A stretch of DNA of 64,000 nt from Diadophis punctatus similis (GCA_023053685.1 JALIGW010000013.1:18064501-18128500), one strand, 5' to 3'; shown: positions 38,602-52,079, counted from the first letter of the stretch. Numbers and translations: made by a program. The notes: generated by a model not told the origin, from the letters alone.

Positions 38602-39505
38602 CTTTCCAGTGGAAAAGAACAGGGGGAGCTTTCGTAGCTTGGATGTTGCTGAAGTACCCTTGGTATTTCATATTTATGTGCCCAAACCTCTGTTAAATAT
38701 CTTAAAATAATCAGGTGGGCATGCTCATATTGTATAACAGCCCACCTTCGAACCATCTTTCCAATTTTAGCAGAGCAAGCAGTAATACAGTCAGATGAAT
38801 TTAGGCCCCAGATTTAATGTACTCACTGGTGAGATGACAAACCATATATATTGTTCTTTGGAAATGTGAGTCATTTGGAAAAAATAAGTCAAGCTCTTTT
38901 AAGTATGTATGTACATATCCCTTTGACTTTCCCCTAATTAGAATGTGGTTTCAAATAGAAGGGGGGAAAGATACCGTACCTCAGAGAATAATATCATTCC
39001 CATCAGTTTTGGTTTGTTCTCAGCCCAGAAATTGATCAACAACATGTCAAAGGATATTTATAAGAATGTTGTTGATGTCACTGGAAGTAAGCCAAATAAT
39101 TTAGGAGGCCTCAGCCTTCCTCCAGTGCTGAATATTTGCATAAGAGGGTGGAGACACTCAGCTACAAGTTATCCATATCCTCACATGTCTATGTATATGG
39201 GAGATGAGTAGGAGGTGAAATATATGCATAGGACATTTGCTAACTTCCTTCTCTTAGTTCATCAAAGCCTGTATTGTCAACAGTGATAAGCAGATATTCT
39301 ATGCAAAAGTTATCTACAGTACTTCTTTTTGGAGATTCATGAACTTGAATCTCATACTTTCTTGCATGGAAAACATAAATCTGCTCTGCTAATAGGTGTT
39401 ACAAATTCATTGTTTCTGACATGCGTGGGATATATGAATTTTGTGACTTCCTTTTAATAAACACAGATATTTCTTCCATGTTTTTCTCACTTGTGGTGGC
39501 TAAGG

Positions 39506-39641
39506 CAGTGTTTCCCAACCTTGGCAACTTGAAGATGTCTGGACTTCAACTCCCAGAATTCGCCAGCCAGCATTCGCTGGCTGGGGAATTCTGGGAGTTG
39601 AAGTCCAGACATCTTCAAGTTGCCAAGGTTGGGAAACACTG
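39506..39641. mobile_element. Palindromic hAT-like MITE, second copy
   Basis: A 136-bp near-perfect hairpin (CAGTGTTTCCCAACCTTGGC ... and its reverse complement), with exact 8-bp duplication GGCTAAGG (39498-39505 and 39642-39649). Related to 3335-3469 by 'caaccttggcaact' and 'gacttcaactcccag'. Confidence 0.92.
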
Positions 39642-42534
39642 GGCTAAGGTACTGTTGCATATTTAATAAATCATATTCAAATGTTATTTCTGGTTTTGGA
39701 TAAACTAAAAGAACCATGGCTATTATGGCAGCCTGGAGCCATGGAGATGATAGTATTTGAAAAAAGTAATTTTTCTGGGGTCTCTAAACCATTGTGTTAA
39801 GTAATATAGCCACAAAGTACCTTAAATTATTTCATGGTGACTTCCAAGTTTATTTTGTTTCTAGATTAATTTTTTTTTAAACCCATAGTTGAAGCAAACA
39901 TTTTAAGATGTAGTGTGACGCAAAAAAGTCTGGATAAATTGTTTTCTTTTTAAGATTAATCAACTAAATGAATTGGTGCTTATTTTAAACTCTGTCATTC
40001 TTGAATAAGTTGTATATACTTGGGAAAATATGAGAATTATTCTTTTGGCAAAAATAAGAGTTCATTTCTTGGACGCATCGAACTGAGCTTACAAATGTGA
40101 CATGGACCAGGTTTACTTTTCCACCTTACATAATCCTGCTGGATTCCAGCCCTTAGTCCCATAGAGAAATTTAAAGGATTCAAGATCCTAGATAGAAGAA
40201 TCTTCTCCTTAAGAAAAGAAATAGAAGGAATTATATTCTACATTTAATCTGAAATTGGGGTGGTGGTAGTTTTTGCAGCATTTTTGTAGATATGACTAAT
40301 AGATTTTGATAGGCCTGTGTGCCACGAATTTAAATTTTTTCTTAAAAATTCATTTAACTAGTTGCCATCCCCATGGGCACTGGATTTGTAATGCTTTTCT
40401 GCCTTTAATTTTGTTGTGTGAAGTGTTTCTGTTTTGTGTTGTATTTAGTAATGCTGAATTTAATTGAATATCTTAAAAACAGCAATGGTTTCTGAAGCGG
40501 AACGCCTGTTTCATAAAGCTCTTGAAATTATGTAAACTTGTAGTTTTGAAAAGCTTTGGATAGTTTCCTTTCTGTCATTGATGAGTAATGTTAAGAGTCA
40601 TGAAATAAGAATTTAGGTCCTTTTTTGGATTAGTTAGGAACTAGTTAAAACAGGAAGCAAAAGTCAAAATAAATATTGTATATAATTAACATTATCATTT
40701 TTTAAGTAGTTAAATGTGAAATATAATTACTGTATGGATCAAGTGATATGCCCTGAAGTAAAAATCCCTAACTTCTGGAATAACTGATTAGCATCTTGAG
40801 TTGGCACAGTCTAATTAGAAAATGCAGTATATATTGGTTTGTTTATATATTTTGTTAGTAGAAAGTTATGAAAATAATAACTTATTATTTCCTACTAGTT
40901 AACGTTTTCATGTGCTTTTTTGTATGGCATTCAGCCATATCCGGATCTCTGTACTTAGTTCCAGTTGTCTCTTTGTGAACTCATGGAGATAGATGAACCT
41001 GAAGAAAGAGCATTTGGGGCCTGCTGGAGAAGGACACAACTGAGATTTCTAAAATTATGAGGTCTAGATAAATTCCCCACTTCTCCAGAATAATTTGGGC
41101 TATTAAGTGAAATGGGTAGTAAGGCTATTAGAAGAAAATACAACCCTTAATTTAGGGAACTGGCTGCCTCAAAGTATGGTTTAAAAGCTGGCTTTTAAAG
41201 TTATTAGATCATATTTGCAAATGACGGTCATGACAGAAACCTAAATTTAGTACCGTATGTGTCCTCACTGCAACTTCCGGAAGAGTAGAGATGAATCAGT
41301 TGGGTCAATTGCTTTGATGTTGGCCTTGGGGAATTTGCAGAAGATGAACTAACCTAGAAGAGCTACTCCTGTGAGACATTGCCATGGTGAGATAAATTAG
41401 TTCTGTAGCATAACTATTAAGCTACATCTGGAAAACAGATGGTTTTTTTTTTAATATAAGGCCTCCTCTCAAGTACTAAAATGTTTTAAAATTTCAGAGT
41501 TTCTTGGCAGTTCCATCCTGTGAACAGCTCATTTGCTTAGCACACTAACCAGTTATTATGATGTATCTTGTGGCACTCCCTGTCTGCAATTTTGGGGAAA
41601 TGAATTAATATAAATGTTTGAAATGTGTGACCAGTCATTGAACTATCCAATGACATAGGTCTAAAAAGCAAAGCTTGCCTTACTACTTTGATTCTTAGTC
41701 CATTCATTCAAATGGATGGCTTCTGATAAGGACAGCTCTACATTTCTTCACCTTGAGAAGAGGGAAGGAACGAGCAAGCTCTTAAAGTGAAAAGGTCACT
41801 CAACCCTGAGAGGAGACTTGAAAATAAAACTCAGAATGCCACCACCTTTGTATTGTGTAGTAGAATAAGATGGAATGGGGAAAAAACTTGGCTTTCAAGT
41901 TACTTTATTCCATACTACAATAAAAACATTCCTATCATGCCTGATTCTTGACCTTGCCTGCCAGCCTCTGAATGCCTGCCAAACAAGATCTGACTTTGCC
42001 TTTGAAAAGTGCTACCGTCTACCATGGCTTTTGTGAGGGTGGCAGGTTTTGCTGCATTAGCCTTCCCAATTTTGATGTGATTGCTGGGCTTTTTTAAAAT
42101 GAACTAGTAGAACCAGCAAGAGTAGCAGAGTAAGGTGGCATAGCAAATGCTGAAGTCCTGAACCAGAATGGCATTTGATCTGATTCACAATTTTTTTCTT
42201 TTCTACTTCCTATTTCATTTTTCCATTAAAAGAAAGTTGGAACTAAAGTATGCTGTCAGCAAGATGCTGTATGGATACTGAACAAAGCAGAACAAAATTT
42301 GGAATGGTGGGAGAAGTCAACCAAAGAAAGATCAAGTTAGAGAATGGGCTAGATCAGTAGGAGGTTACAGAGAAAAACATTCCAGGAAAAAGTCCCATCA
42401 GTGCATCCCTCTGGGGCAGGTAGTTGGGCTGTGGTGTTGAATGCTGCCAAACACTCCATTCTTAGCTCCTCCTGGTCACATATCTCTAAGTATAATATAT
42501 ACATTCCCATTATGTGCTTCCTAATCCACACATA

Positions 42535-42765
42535 GCAATAGCTCTTACACTTATATACCACTTCATAGTGCTTTATAGACCTCTCTAAGCTGTTTACAGA
42601 GTCAGCATGCTGCCCACAACAATCTGGGTCCTCATTTTACTGACCTCAGAAGGATAGAAGGCTGAGTCAACCTTGAGCTGGTCATGTTCAAACACCTGGC
42701 AGTGGAATGCAGAGTTAGCCTGCAATACTGCATTCTAACCACTGTGCCACCACGGCTCCTATCCA
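42535..42765 (-). repeat. tRNA-derived SINE, copy 3
   Basis: Same body as 1703-1930, with the tRNA-like head reading 'gtggcacagtggttagaatg' on the minus strand. Confidence 0.75.
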
Positions 42766-43054
42766 CATATCCACAAACATATAAGATGCAGCCCAAGGAG
42801 TCCACATTTAAACAGAGATAGTAATATGAAAGGGTACTTTGCATTTTCATTTTTAAAAAGATGACCTGTCATTGCTGTTGGTTTTTCTTGAGTGGAAGAA
42901 AAATATATCCTTTGGGGAGAAAATGATTTACAACAATTTCATTCTTGGATAAACAGTTGAGTGGAAGTTCAATTCAAGTACTGTATATGCATAACTCTCC
43001 TTTGCTTGAATTTGGAACATGTTTCTTGCAAAATAGTCATTTAAAAAAAGAGTA

Positions 43055-43877
43055 CCATATTTTTCAGAGTATAAGACACACCTTCCCCCCCCCAAAAGAG
43101 GGTGAAAATCTGGGTGCATCTTATACTCTGAAGGTAGTCCCGCCCACCCACTGGCCTCCACCCTTCAGACATTTTCTGCCACTGCACGTTGCATTTTTGG
43201 ACGGTTGCAGGCAGCGGGGATCCTCACTTCCACTCGGATTTTGATAACGAGCAGCACAGATCTTTTTATCCATTTAAAACAAACCCTATCACTCTGTGCA
43301 CATTTAATGAGTGGGTGGGGTGGGAGATGATTTTCATGGGGGCAGTTCATCTCTCGTTCTCGTCATTGCAATTCGGATTCAGTTCTTGTTCCTGTTTGAA
43401 CTTGTCATTTCCCTGGGCCACTTTTGGAATCAGGCTCAGACGGAGGCAGCAAAGGTGCAGGGGGCTTGCCGGGAAGCCTGGCACCGTGTTTACAAGATGG
43501 CAGTGTCCAGGAGGACTGAAGTGCTGCGTCTCTATCAGGCCTTGCTGCGAGAAAGCTAGGCTTTCAATGCCTATGGCTATAGGTAGGAAGACAGGGGCGT
43601 CGCAGGAGCGGAGCCTTCTTTGCCAAGTCCCTCTTCTGCCCCCATGAAAATCATCCCCCCCCTACCCACTCCAGTTAAATGTGTGTAGGGTGCTAGGGTT
43701 TGTTTTAAACGGATAAAAAGATCTTGCTACTCATTATCAAAATCCGAGTGGAAGTGAGGACGCCCCTGATCCTGATACTGGTAGACAGAGGCAGAATTTC
43801 TTTTTTCCTTGTTTTCCCTCCCCCAAAACTAAGGTGTGTGTTATACTCCGGTGCGTTTTATACTCCAAAAAATACGG
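43055..43877. mobile_element. TA-flanked TIR element (CCGTATTTTTC family) carrying a LYRM4-like exon
   Basis: The ends CCATATTTTTCAGAGTATAA and TTATACTCCAAAAAATACGG are inverted, flanked by TA (43053-43054 and 43878-43879). Inside, arms of about 135 bp (43211-43345 and 43636-43770) are inverted, leaving a loop of about 290 bp that holds the captured exon. No transposase. Confidence 0.85.
43497..43582 (+). pseudogene. LYRM4: LYRM4-like first coding exon captured inside a DNA transposon
   Basis: The ATG opens MAVSRRTEVLRLYQALLRES, then TAG (43557-43559) where a lysine codon is expected. In the same frame AFNAYGYR follows, and the sequence runs straight into a splice donor (gtagga at 43583). 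This parallels the first exon of LYRM4/ISD11, the LYR-motif partner of the NFS1 cysteine desulfurase in mitochondrial iron-sulfur cluster synthesis; about 18 of 29 positions agree with the human protein as I recall it. The LYR motif reads LYQ. No later LYRM4 exon follows, and the stop codon makes it non-coding. Confidence 0.72.
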
Positions 43878-46800
43878 TAGATATTTTTGGAGAAAACTAA
43901 TAGTTTCCAAAGAGAATACCAGTCATTTTATAAATATGACTTGTAAGTGACAAGATCAAATTTGTTTATTGCATTGGGAATTCAGTCACTGTACAAGAAT
44001 TTTTCCTCTTCTGCTTCCTGCTAGCTACATCCTTTTAAGTTCTCATGTGGGTTTGCTAGGCTGCACGAACTAGAAGAAAATTTCCAACCTGAAACAGATG
44101 CATTGAGTTTCAGGCATTTGTATGTGACTCATAACCATCAGCCTACTTTTACCCCTGCAGCAGTGATAATACATCAAAAGCTAACATTGGCCTAATATTC
44201 TGGATCTACTGTCTAAGAGTCATACATTACTCACATATTAGAAAATATATGTAAGTATGTATGTATACAGTATTAAGGATAGTTAAAAGTTAGTACAGTC
44301 AAACAAAATTTAGGAATTTAAAATTTAAAAACAATTATAACAAATGAACAGATAAATAATATAACACAATACATTTGACTTAGTAATTCAAGTATCTGCC
44401 CGAAAAAAAAGCAATATAGTTATGGGAAAAGAAAAAAACACACAGGGATCTACATACGTACACAAGGCTTTTATTTTATTTTCCTTGTTGAGACAGGAAG
44501 AGAAATCTCAGTAGCATAGAAAGAGCAGCTTTTATTGGCCAACCCCAAAAAGCAGGCAGCATACAAATAAAATAAGTAAATCACTAACCCTCAACACTTT
44601 CTCTTTTATTCAGCATGCCTCTCTTTACTTCTGGTGAATTTGAATCCCTTTGACTTCCTGGATCTAAATCCATTGAAAGCTTTTAGTGGTGATTTCTAGT
44701 ACTTGGAATTGTGTCTGGAAACAGATGGACAATTAGTGCAACTTGGGAAGAATCAACATGATGTGCTAACTAAGCACTCATTGATGGCTTCACAGCTGGT
44801 ATCTGGCAACTCCTCACAATGCAATCCCAGGTAGAATACACAGCTATAAGCCCATCTGGATGTAAGTGAGAAATGCATATGTGTTCTCTCTCTTTTTTAT
44901 TTCAACTTCTTTATTTGTTTATCAGATGTATATAGGTGCCCATCTCATGAAGGTAATTTTGGGCATTGAAAGTTTTTGAAAATCCTTAGTCTTTATTTTG
45001 GTGCTTTAGTTTAGCTTCCTTGAATAGAAGAATTCCAGTGGCTCTTGCTACTAAAAGAATGTGTTGATGTTGGTGATGGGGATTATGGAATTAGGGTCCA
45101 ACCAACATGGAGATCAACAGTGGAGAGAAAATTTAGTTTAGATGTGAATGGCTTCCAATTTACCTAATTAAATTGCCCTTCAGTGTTGAAAATATACTTG
45201 ATGTAACATCTATGTTGTGTGAAGGCAAATACTGTCTGGATAGAAGTGCTGGTAGATGTTCTGTATGCAAAAGTGACTTTGTACTTTCGTTTCCTTCATT
45301 CTCTGCTATTGGGCTCAATCCTTTCCTCTGCTCTAGTGATTTTTTTGGGAATAGCACTTTAGTTTCTCCTATGGCTGCCTGGCCTTTACATCAGTGGAAA
45401 CCAACTTCATATTTTTGTGATTATAAGAAGTGGCTGTTAAAATGATCAAACTAGTTAGAGAAGTTTAACTTGGCAAGATGTCTTTTTATTAGCAATTAGC
45501 TGTTGAATGCCAGTATCAATGTTCGGCAAATATCTGAATGGATGAATGAAGAACGTAGCTTTACCGCTATGTATGTGTGAAAGCCAAGGACAGAAAGTCA
45601 GCTGTATTGTTTTAGCAGGACAAGAGGTAATAAGGTACAAGGCTCACAGGTCTGGTTTTCCCCTAGAATCAGTAGGAGGAGTTTTGCATTTTGGAATATT
45701 GATCCGCAAAACCTAGACTCTGTATGCTTGGAATTAACTCCCCCCTCCCAAATATTATAGGACACTTTTGAATTGATTTCAAAGAAAGTCAGATTAGGAC
45801 TAGTTTACAAAATCAGGACTCTTCTGATTTTTGGATAGTAGGCAATATAATGCTCAGAATGATTAAAAAGCCTGTTACAAAGGCTTCTGAAAATTCCTTT
45901 CTAGAAACTAAAATGGTTTCTACAAATTCCTGTTAAAATTGCTGAACAGTATGCTTCTAAATCTGGTTTGTTGTTTTTCCTAATACTCCAGTCCCTTTTA
46001 TTATAATGTTTCATTATTTGAATGATATACTCTATTTCTAACAGCAAAAATAGAATAATACTGGTTTAAGTTTATGTAGCTACATGGGTATTTTGAATGC
46101 CCAACAAGGATTTCTTTTCCTTGTCTTGTTTTATACATATCTATGTCTATATATCTATATCTGTCTATCTATCTGTCTGTCTATCTCCAAGGTGCTTCTG
46201 TGGTTTGGGGGTTTATTTCAGAGCAATATAGAACTATTGCATTGCCTTAGAACCTAATACACATTGATAAAATGCAGTGTCTGCTACCACTTGTGCTTGC
46301 ATGGTGAGCTCTGTGGATCCAAGTCAGTACCTTTTTTTCTCTAGAAAAGTTTTAAATTTATATACAGTGCTGTGGACTAAAATGTAAATATTGAACTTTT
46401 ACCTATATGCGGCTTTGAATGTAGTCATGGTTCACAAGCCTGCATCAGTTGCTTTGAGGTTATGTGGCACTGCCTATGCAACATGGTGTCAAAAATGAAA
46501 TACATTATTGTGAAAACTCTTCAGAAGTTAACCTATTTTTGTTACAATTTTGGTTTGTTGGGTTACCTTTTCTTTTACTGATTGCTTTTCTAGTTTCCTT
46601 CCTCTTTATAATGGCAACATTAACCTGTGATAGCCTCCCTGACTTCTAAGTCTCTACCTCTTGTAACTTTTACTCCTCTTAATGTGAAATCTACTACCCA
46701 GTTTGATCCATAGGAATTGCTCAATAATAAGAGGGTGAGCTTCCTGAATGTAAGAGTAGGAGTACCTAGGACGCTATGTTAGGGTTATATATAGATAATT

Positions 46801-47668
46801 GCAAATACTTATAGAATAGAAGATTCTATTCTAGAATATATGACGGTTTCTACAAATTCTAGGTGTGTCTTAACTTCATGTTTCTAAATTTAAAAGCTGG
46901 TGGGTTTTGGTTTCATTATATCATTGGTTTCCTTCTTGTTATACTCCTAGATGTATTTTTGTCAATCTTTAAGCATTTTAAAAACTTCTTGAAAACACCA
47001 GGTGTCTGAAGAATGTTGCATGTTTGATTTAAAAAAATTACTATAGATAGCTGCATTTTATAATTTTCCCTGCAAGCCTTTTAAAAATAAATTCTGCCCA
47101 AAGATTACTAGACTTGTTTTCAATGGTAACAAAAATAGAAATAATGTTCTCTAGAGATATATGTATGAATTCATGCTAAGTTACAAATAAAATGTCAGTT
47201 ATATGGGTGGCATATAGTAAGCACATGTGGACAACATGTGCTTATTTTATTTTGGTGGTTGTTTTTCATAAAAATAGACCACGTTTTTGGTGAAATATAA
47301 CCACAAATATCTGGAACCTGAACAACATTGACATTGACAAAATCGCCACCAGTCAAGTTGCAAAAGGCAGTTTTACTTGGAACAGCTTACATCTTGTGAC
47401 AGTAATTTTAATGTCATCCAACAAACAATATCTGTCTAACCTAGATCCCTGGGAAGGATTCAATAGGATAAGAATGCCACATTCAGTCTAAACATCTGAC
47501 TGACTGTGTGATGAACCATAATAATGTGATTGTGCCACCAAAATGGAATTCATGTGTAATAATGATTATGTGAATAAACAATAGACACTGACAGTATTAA
47601 CAGAAAATATGGCATTGTTTTGTGTTAACAAAGGAGAGGTAAATAACTAACAAACAGAAAAATAACTA

Positions 47669-48520
47669 CTGTATTTTTTGGAGTATAAGACGCACCTTTT
47701 TACCCCCCAAAAGAGGGTGAAAACTTGGGTGCATCTTATACACCGAATGTAGCCCCACCCACCCACCCACCCACCCACCCACCCCCACACTTTGGCCTCT
47801 GTCTTCCAGCAATTTACCTGTTTGCAGCAAAGAGGGAAGAGCCTGTAAAGCCAAGCAAGTCATTAGCAGCTTCCCGACCTACGGCTGATTTGCCACGTGC
47901 TAAAATGAAAGTAAAACTAGCTGCAAAGAAGCAAATAGCTGGGAGAGACGCAGATTTTTATTTTCTGCTGAACTGGATGGAAGGGGGTAAGTGAATAACT
48001 ATAAATGTCTGTAGAATGTTCAAATTATTAGACTTATTTTTTAAAGACTGGTTTATTATTGTTCTAATCTAGACAACTTAACAAAATAAAGAAGCTTTTT
48101 AAAATAAACGCTTGCTCTGAAGAGGCCCAGTGCTATTGTATCTTCTTTTAAATAATAGAGAATAATGTATACTTCCAGAAATTTTAATTAATTTTAACAG
48201 CTCTGTACAAGTACAGTCTGAAATGTAACAGTGTCCTGTTTAGTATTAGAGTTAAATCCTGACTTACCTTGGAGTAGATCTATTTAAATAATTGGGAGGA
48301 GTTAGTGTGACCACATTTAAGAAAACTTTCTGGCATAATGTACATTTCTCCAATTCTTTGCTATTTCTATGGGTCAGGCACACATGCACAGAAATACACA
48401 GCAAACAGTGTATATCATCTGTGCTGTTTGCTGTTTGGCAAATTGCTTGGAGGCAGAGGCCTTTTTTCCTTGTTTTCCTCCCCCAAAACTAAGGTGCGTC
48501 TTATACTCCGAAAAATATGT
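47669..48520. mobile_element. TA-flanked TIR element (CCGTATTTTTC family), second copy
   Basis: The ends CTGTATTTTTTGGAGTATAA and TTATACTCCGAAAAATATGT, flanked by TA (47667-47668 and 48521-48522). It shares 'cccccaaaactaaggtg' near its right end with 43055-43877 but has a different middle. Contains (CCCA)n at about 47754-47785. Confidence 0.85.
47828..47986 (+). pseudogene. Exon-like open stretch inside a DNA transposon, source unknown
   Basis: An acceptor-like 'acctgtttgcag' (47816-47827) is followed by an open frame reading KREEPVKPSKSLAASRPTAD, later KMKVKLAAKKQIAGRDADFY and FLLNWMEG, and ends at the strong donor 'gggg|gtaagt' (47987). An alternative acceptor ends at 47809. I do not recognise the protein. 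The position within the element matches that of the LYRM4-like exon in its relative. Confidence 0.45.
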
Positions 48521-50849
48521 TATGTCTAAAATCAGTGTCTTTGTCATCTAAAATCAGGCCACAGTACCATGCTTCAAGTAGAAACTTGTAACAATTTGAG
48601 GAAAGGAGAGTTTATGTCCCTTCCTTCCTGGCTTCTATCACAATAGTTCTTAATTGCAGCATAATTTGGACTTTTTTTTCAATGAAAGTTATCCAAGAAA
48701 ACCATAATTCTGCTATTCCATACCTGCTCAGCAATAATGAAAAGAGAAGGAGTAAATTTGCTAAAGTCACTAGTGTGCCATATAGGTGTAACCTAGTTTT
48801 AACATTTGTCCTAAATTTGGGATGAAGGCTAAATTAATTCATTATGACACACTTGATGGTATGGAGAGAAGTCTACAAATGGTGATTGCTTTTATTCCTG
48901 CAATTTCTTACTGTATATAAATGAGTACAAAAGTATAGTGATTCATTAATGTCTGTTTGAAGAAAACCTAAAAAAATTAGAGGCAGAAATACTTTATATC
49001 CTGTGAAGACAGGGGGCAAAATCTATTGTGGTGCCTGTTTTATGGAACAGCATCCCTCTGAGGAGCCAGAAAACCCCAATATTTCCCCCATGGATGATGT
49101 TTATGCTAATAATAAACAGCTAATAATATTTTTCTTGATTGATATGGTAATCTTTTAATGAGTGATTTTAAAATACTTCTTTAATCCACTTACTTGTAAG
49201 CCACCCAGAATACTGGCAAGCGTGTAGCTCTCAAAATTTCAGAAATAAATAAAATGTGCTGTTTTCTCTCTTTTGAAATCAAGGCATTTGTGTCCATCCT
49301 GTTGAGAGCCCAGAACATTCCCCCTCTCCCTAAGAAATGTCATAAAACAGAGTTTTATATTAAGGCACACTGCTAGATAGCAGTTTAGGTGATTGAAAAA
49401 GACAGCAGAATCATAAATAGTAGTTTTGTTTAAAAACTTGTAGCTATGACATATAAAAAGAGAGCCTTCATTTTTAGTGGAATATTCTTTATTTTTTTAT
49501 TGAATCTGTACCTTGTATTTCTTATGCCTTTGTTGTGAGCTTTCCAGTAACTTCTATAGTAGTTGCACTTTAATCTCCAGAAAGATAGCTTCTATGAAAG
49601 AAAGTTTGCATATTATTTGGCTTTGTTTTTCACTTTGTCAGGGACAATGTACAACACTTTTAAATTTTTGATTTAACAATTCTGGGATATACATTTTTAA
49701 ACTTATGCATTTAAAGATGTATACTCTTGGATAGTTTTATTTTCTAAAGTTATTTATTTCTAGTTTGATTTAAATAATGAGCTACCAGGCTAGAGTAATC
49801 TTTCCTGGGAGTTAAATAAGCAGCTGATTCAAAGTTGAATTTCTGAAGAGTTATCAATATCTGTAGAATTTGGAGATATGAAACAATTCAGTGATTCTGC
49901 AGCCCATTTGCAGTCAAAGGGTAGCATTTCTGGAAGGTGTGTGGCATTTTTCTTTTGACCTGGCCTAGTTTTTGAGAAATCTCCCCAAAGGTGTAAAGTC
50001 AATTTAAGTTTGATTGTCAAACTTAATTTGCTTTTTTATTTTTTGCAGAAATGTGGGTCAGTATATTTTCCTTTTAAAACTGATCTCTGCTTTTGAAGAT
50101 AAAGACATGGACATCATTCTGTTGAAGTCACTGAGGTCGTTGATCAGGCTTCCATATCTGAGGGTCCACAGATCCTATCAGCCCAGATTGGGTTGGCTGG
50201 TGCAGGCTAGGAATAAACACTCTCATTTTAGGCAACATGTTGTAGAAGACTGAGGTATAGGTACTTGTGGCTGTTCTTTTCTGTAAGACACAGAAGAAAA
50301 TCCTGATGTATGATAGACATGTCATTAATTAAGTTTCTTTTGGTCATTAAGATAAAAAGATTGTAGTTTGTTTAAAGGTATATTTTTCTTCTTGTACACT
50401 TTTCAAGCTTTGTGGTAAAATGAATGTCCTGAAATTTATCCTTCAACTGTCCTACATTGCCTGGCTCTGTCACAAATAGATTGCAATAATTTTTGCAGAA
50501 AAAACACATGAATGTTGGCTTGCTTGCTGTTTATACATTAGAATCGAGTTACTTCTGACAGCCGCACTTTTTTTTCTCTTTAATTATCAGGAACAGCTCT
50601 GTCCTTCACTAAAAGGCTCTTTTAAGGGCTGAAGTTAATGAGAACTCCCATCGTAATGTTTTATAGAAAAGCATTATATTTGAGTGAAATGTTAAGATTA
50701 TGTCAGACTTTATACAAAGTCTATATTTGTATGATATGAGATATGAATACTAGGTTAAGACATTTATTTTGTGTTATTTTGTTTTGATGTAAAAGGTTGT
50801 TCCATAGTTGGGGCCTAGCTAATACATTTTTATAGTGAAAAAGTATGGC

Positions 50850-50981
<132 letters not shown>

Positions 50982-51283
50982 GACTTGTTTCTGACTTGTT
51001 TGTGAATTGCCATTGTTTGTGAATTGTTTGATTTAGTGAGTATTAGATGAGCCATTTTCCAGTCCTTTTTTTCTGGCTATGCATATCTTTGAAAGTATGT
51101 AACCCAGCTCATACTTCTCCTAAAAAAAGTCTCCAATCTATCATATTATCAGTGGCATGTGAAAATGTACAACAACATACCATTCATTGCTTTAAATAAA
51201 GTCACAGAAATTCTCAGTAGAAAATAGTTCCTAACCCTAAGTAAAATGAAGTTCACATAATAGACAGCAGCTTTCAGTGTCAC

Positions 51284-51584
51284 CAGTGGTGGGTTCCTAC
51301 TGGTGCGGTCCAGTGCGCCGTTCCGGTAGGGACCCGCCGATTGCGCAATGTCGGCGTGACAGCTCCGGTGCTTTCTTTGCTGGTCCGTGCACGCTGCCAT
51401 CTTTTTTTTGAATTTTTTGTGGTTTTTGGCTCACTGTGCATGTGCAGAAGTAAAATTGTCCTTCTGCGCATGCGCAGAGCCAAAATTGCACGAGAGGACG
51501 CACGTGTGCACGTAGCAAGTGAGCGAGTGCGTGCACAACGTCGTGATGCGCATCGGTAGGAGAAGGTAAGAGGAACCCGCCCCA
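51284..51584. mobile_element. hAT-like element, CAGTGGTGGGTTCC family, copy a
   Basis: The ends CAGTGGTGGGTTCC and GGAACCCGCCCCA; exact 8-bp duplication AGTGTCAC (51276-51283 and 51585-51592). Confidence 0.88.
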
Positions 51585-51768
51585 AGTGTCACCATTATTT
51601 CAAAAAAATATCTTTGGGTCCCAGGTGGCCTCATAGCTTTCTGGAAGATAAAAGATTATTGGTAGCCATGTTATATTTGGAAACAGATCTGTCTCTCCAG
51701 AAAAAGGGCAAAGATAAAAAGAGACAGTAAGTCATGTTTTACAGGAGGAAGTAGTAGAGGAACTGATG

Positions 51769-52079
51769 CAGAGGTGGGTTCCTGCCGGTACACACTTACC
51801 TGTTGGTCGCCGCAGAACCGAAGAATCCGGTGGTGTTCGCGGTGCGGGGCTTCCCCCGCCCGCTTTCCCCCACCCGCCTGGACGCCGCCATTTGCGTTCT
51901 TTTGCCCTATGCGCATGCGCAAAGCATTCTGCTTGCGCAGAGGGCAAAACAACACAAATGACGGTGTCTAGGCGGGTGGGGGAAAGCAGGCAGGGAAGCC
52001 CCGCGCCGCGAATGCCACCGGCTTCTTTGGTTCTGCGGCGACCAACAGGTAAGAGCGTACCCGCAGGTACCCACCTCTG
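51769..52079. mobile_element. hAT-like element, CAGAGGTGGGTTCC family, copy b, largely palindromic
   Basis: The ends CAGAGGTGGGTTCC and GGTACCCACCTCTG; flanks AACTGATG and AACTGATA (7 of 8). Most of the left half, including the 'gttggtcgccgcagaaccga' block, is inverted in the right half. Only 184 bp separates it from copy a. Confidence 0.88.

Noticed and set aside
38389..38756. Frames with FLPSFLPS or KEGRKEGR repeats
   Set aside because: Translation of the (CTTC)n microsatellite.
51899..51925. TGCGCATGCGCA as a functional promoter by itself
   Set aside because: It lies in a palindromic transposon with no nearby exon; kept only as a motif-dispersal observation.
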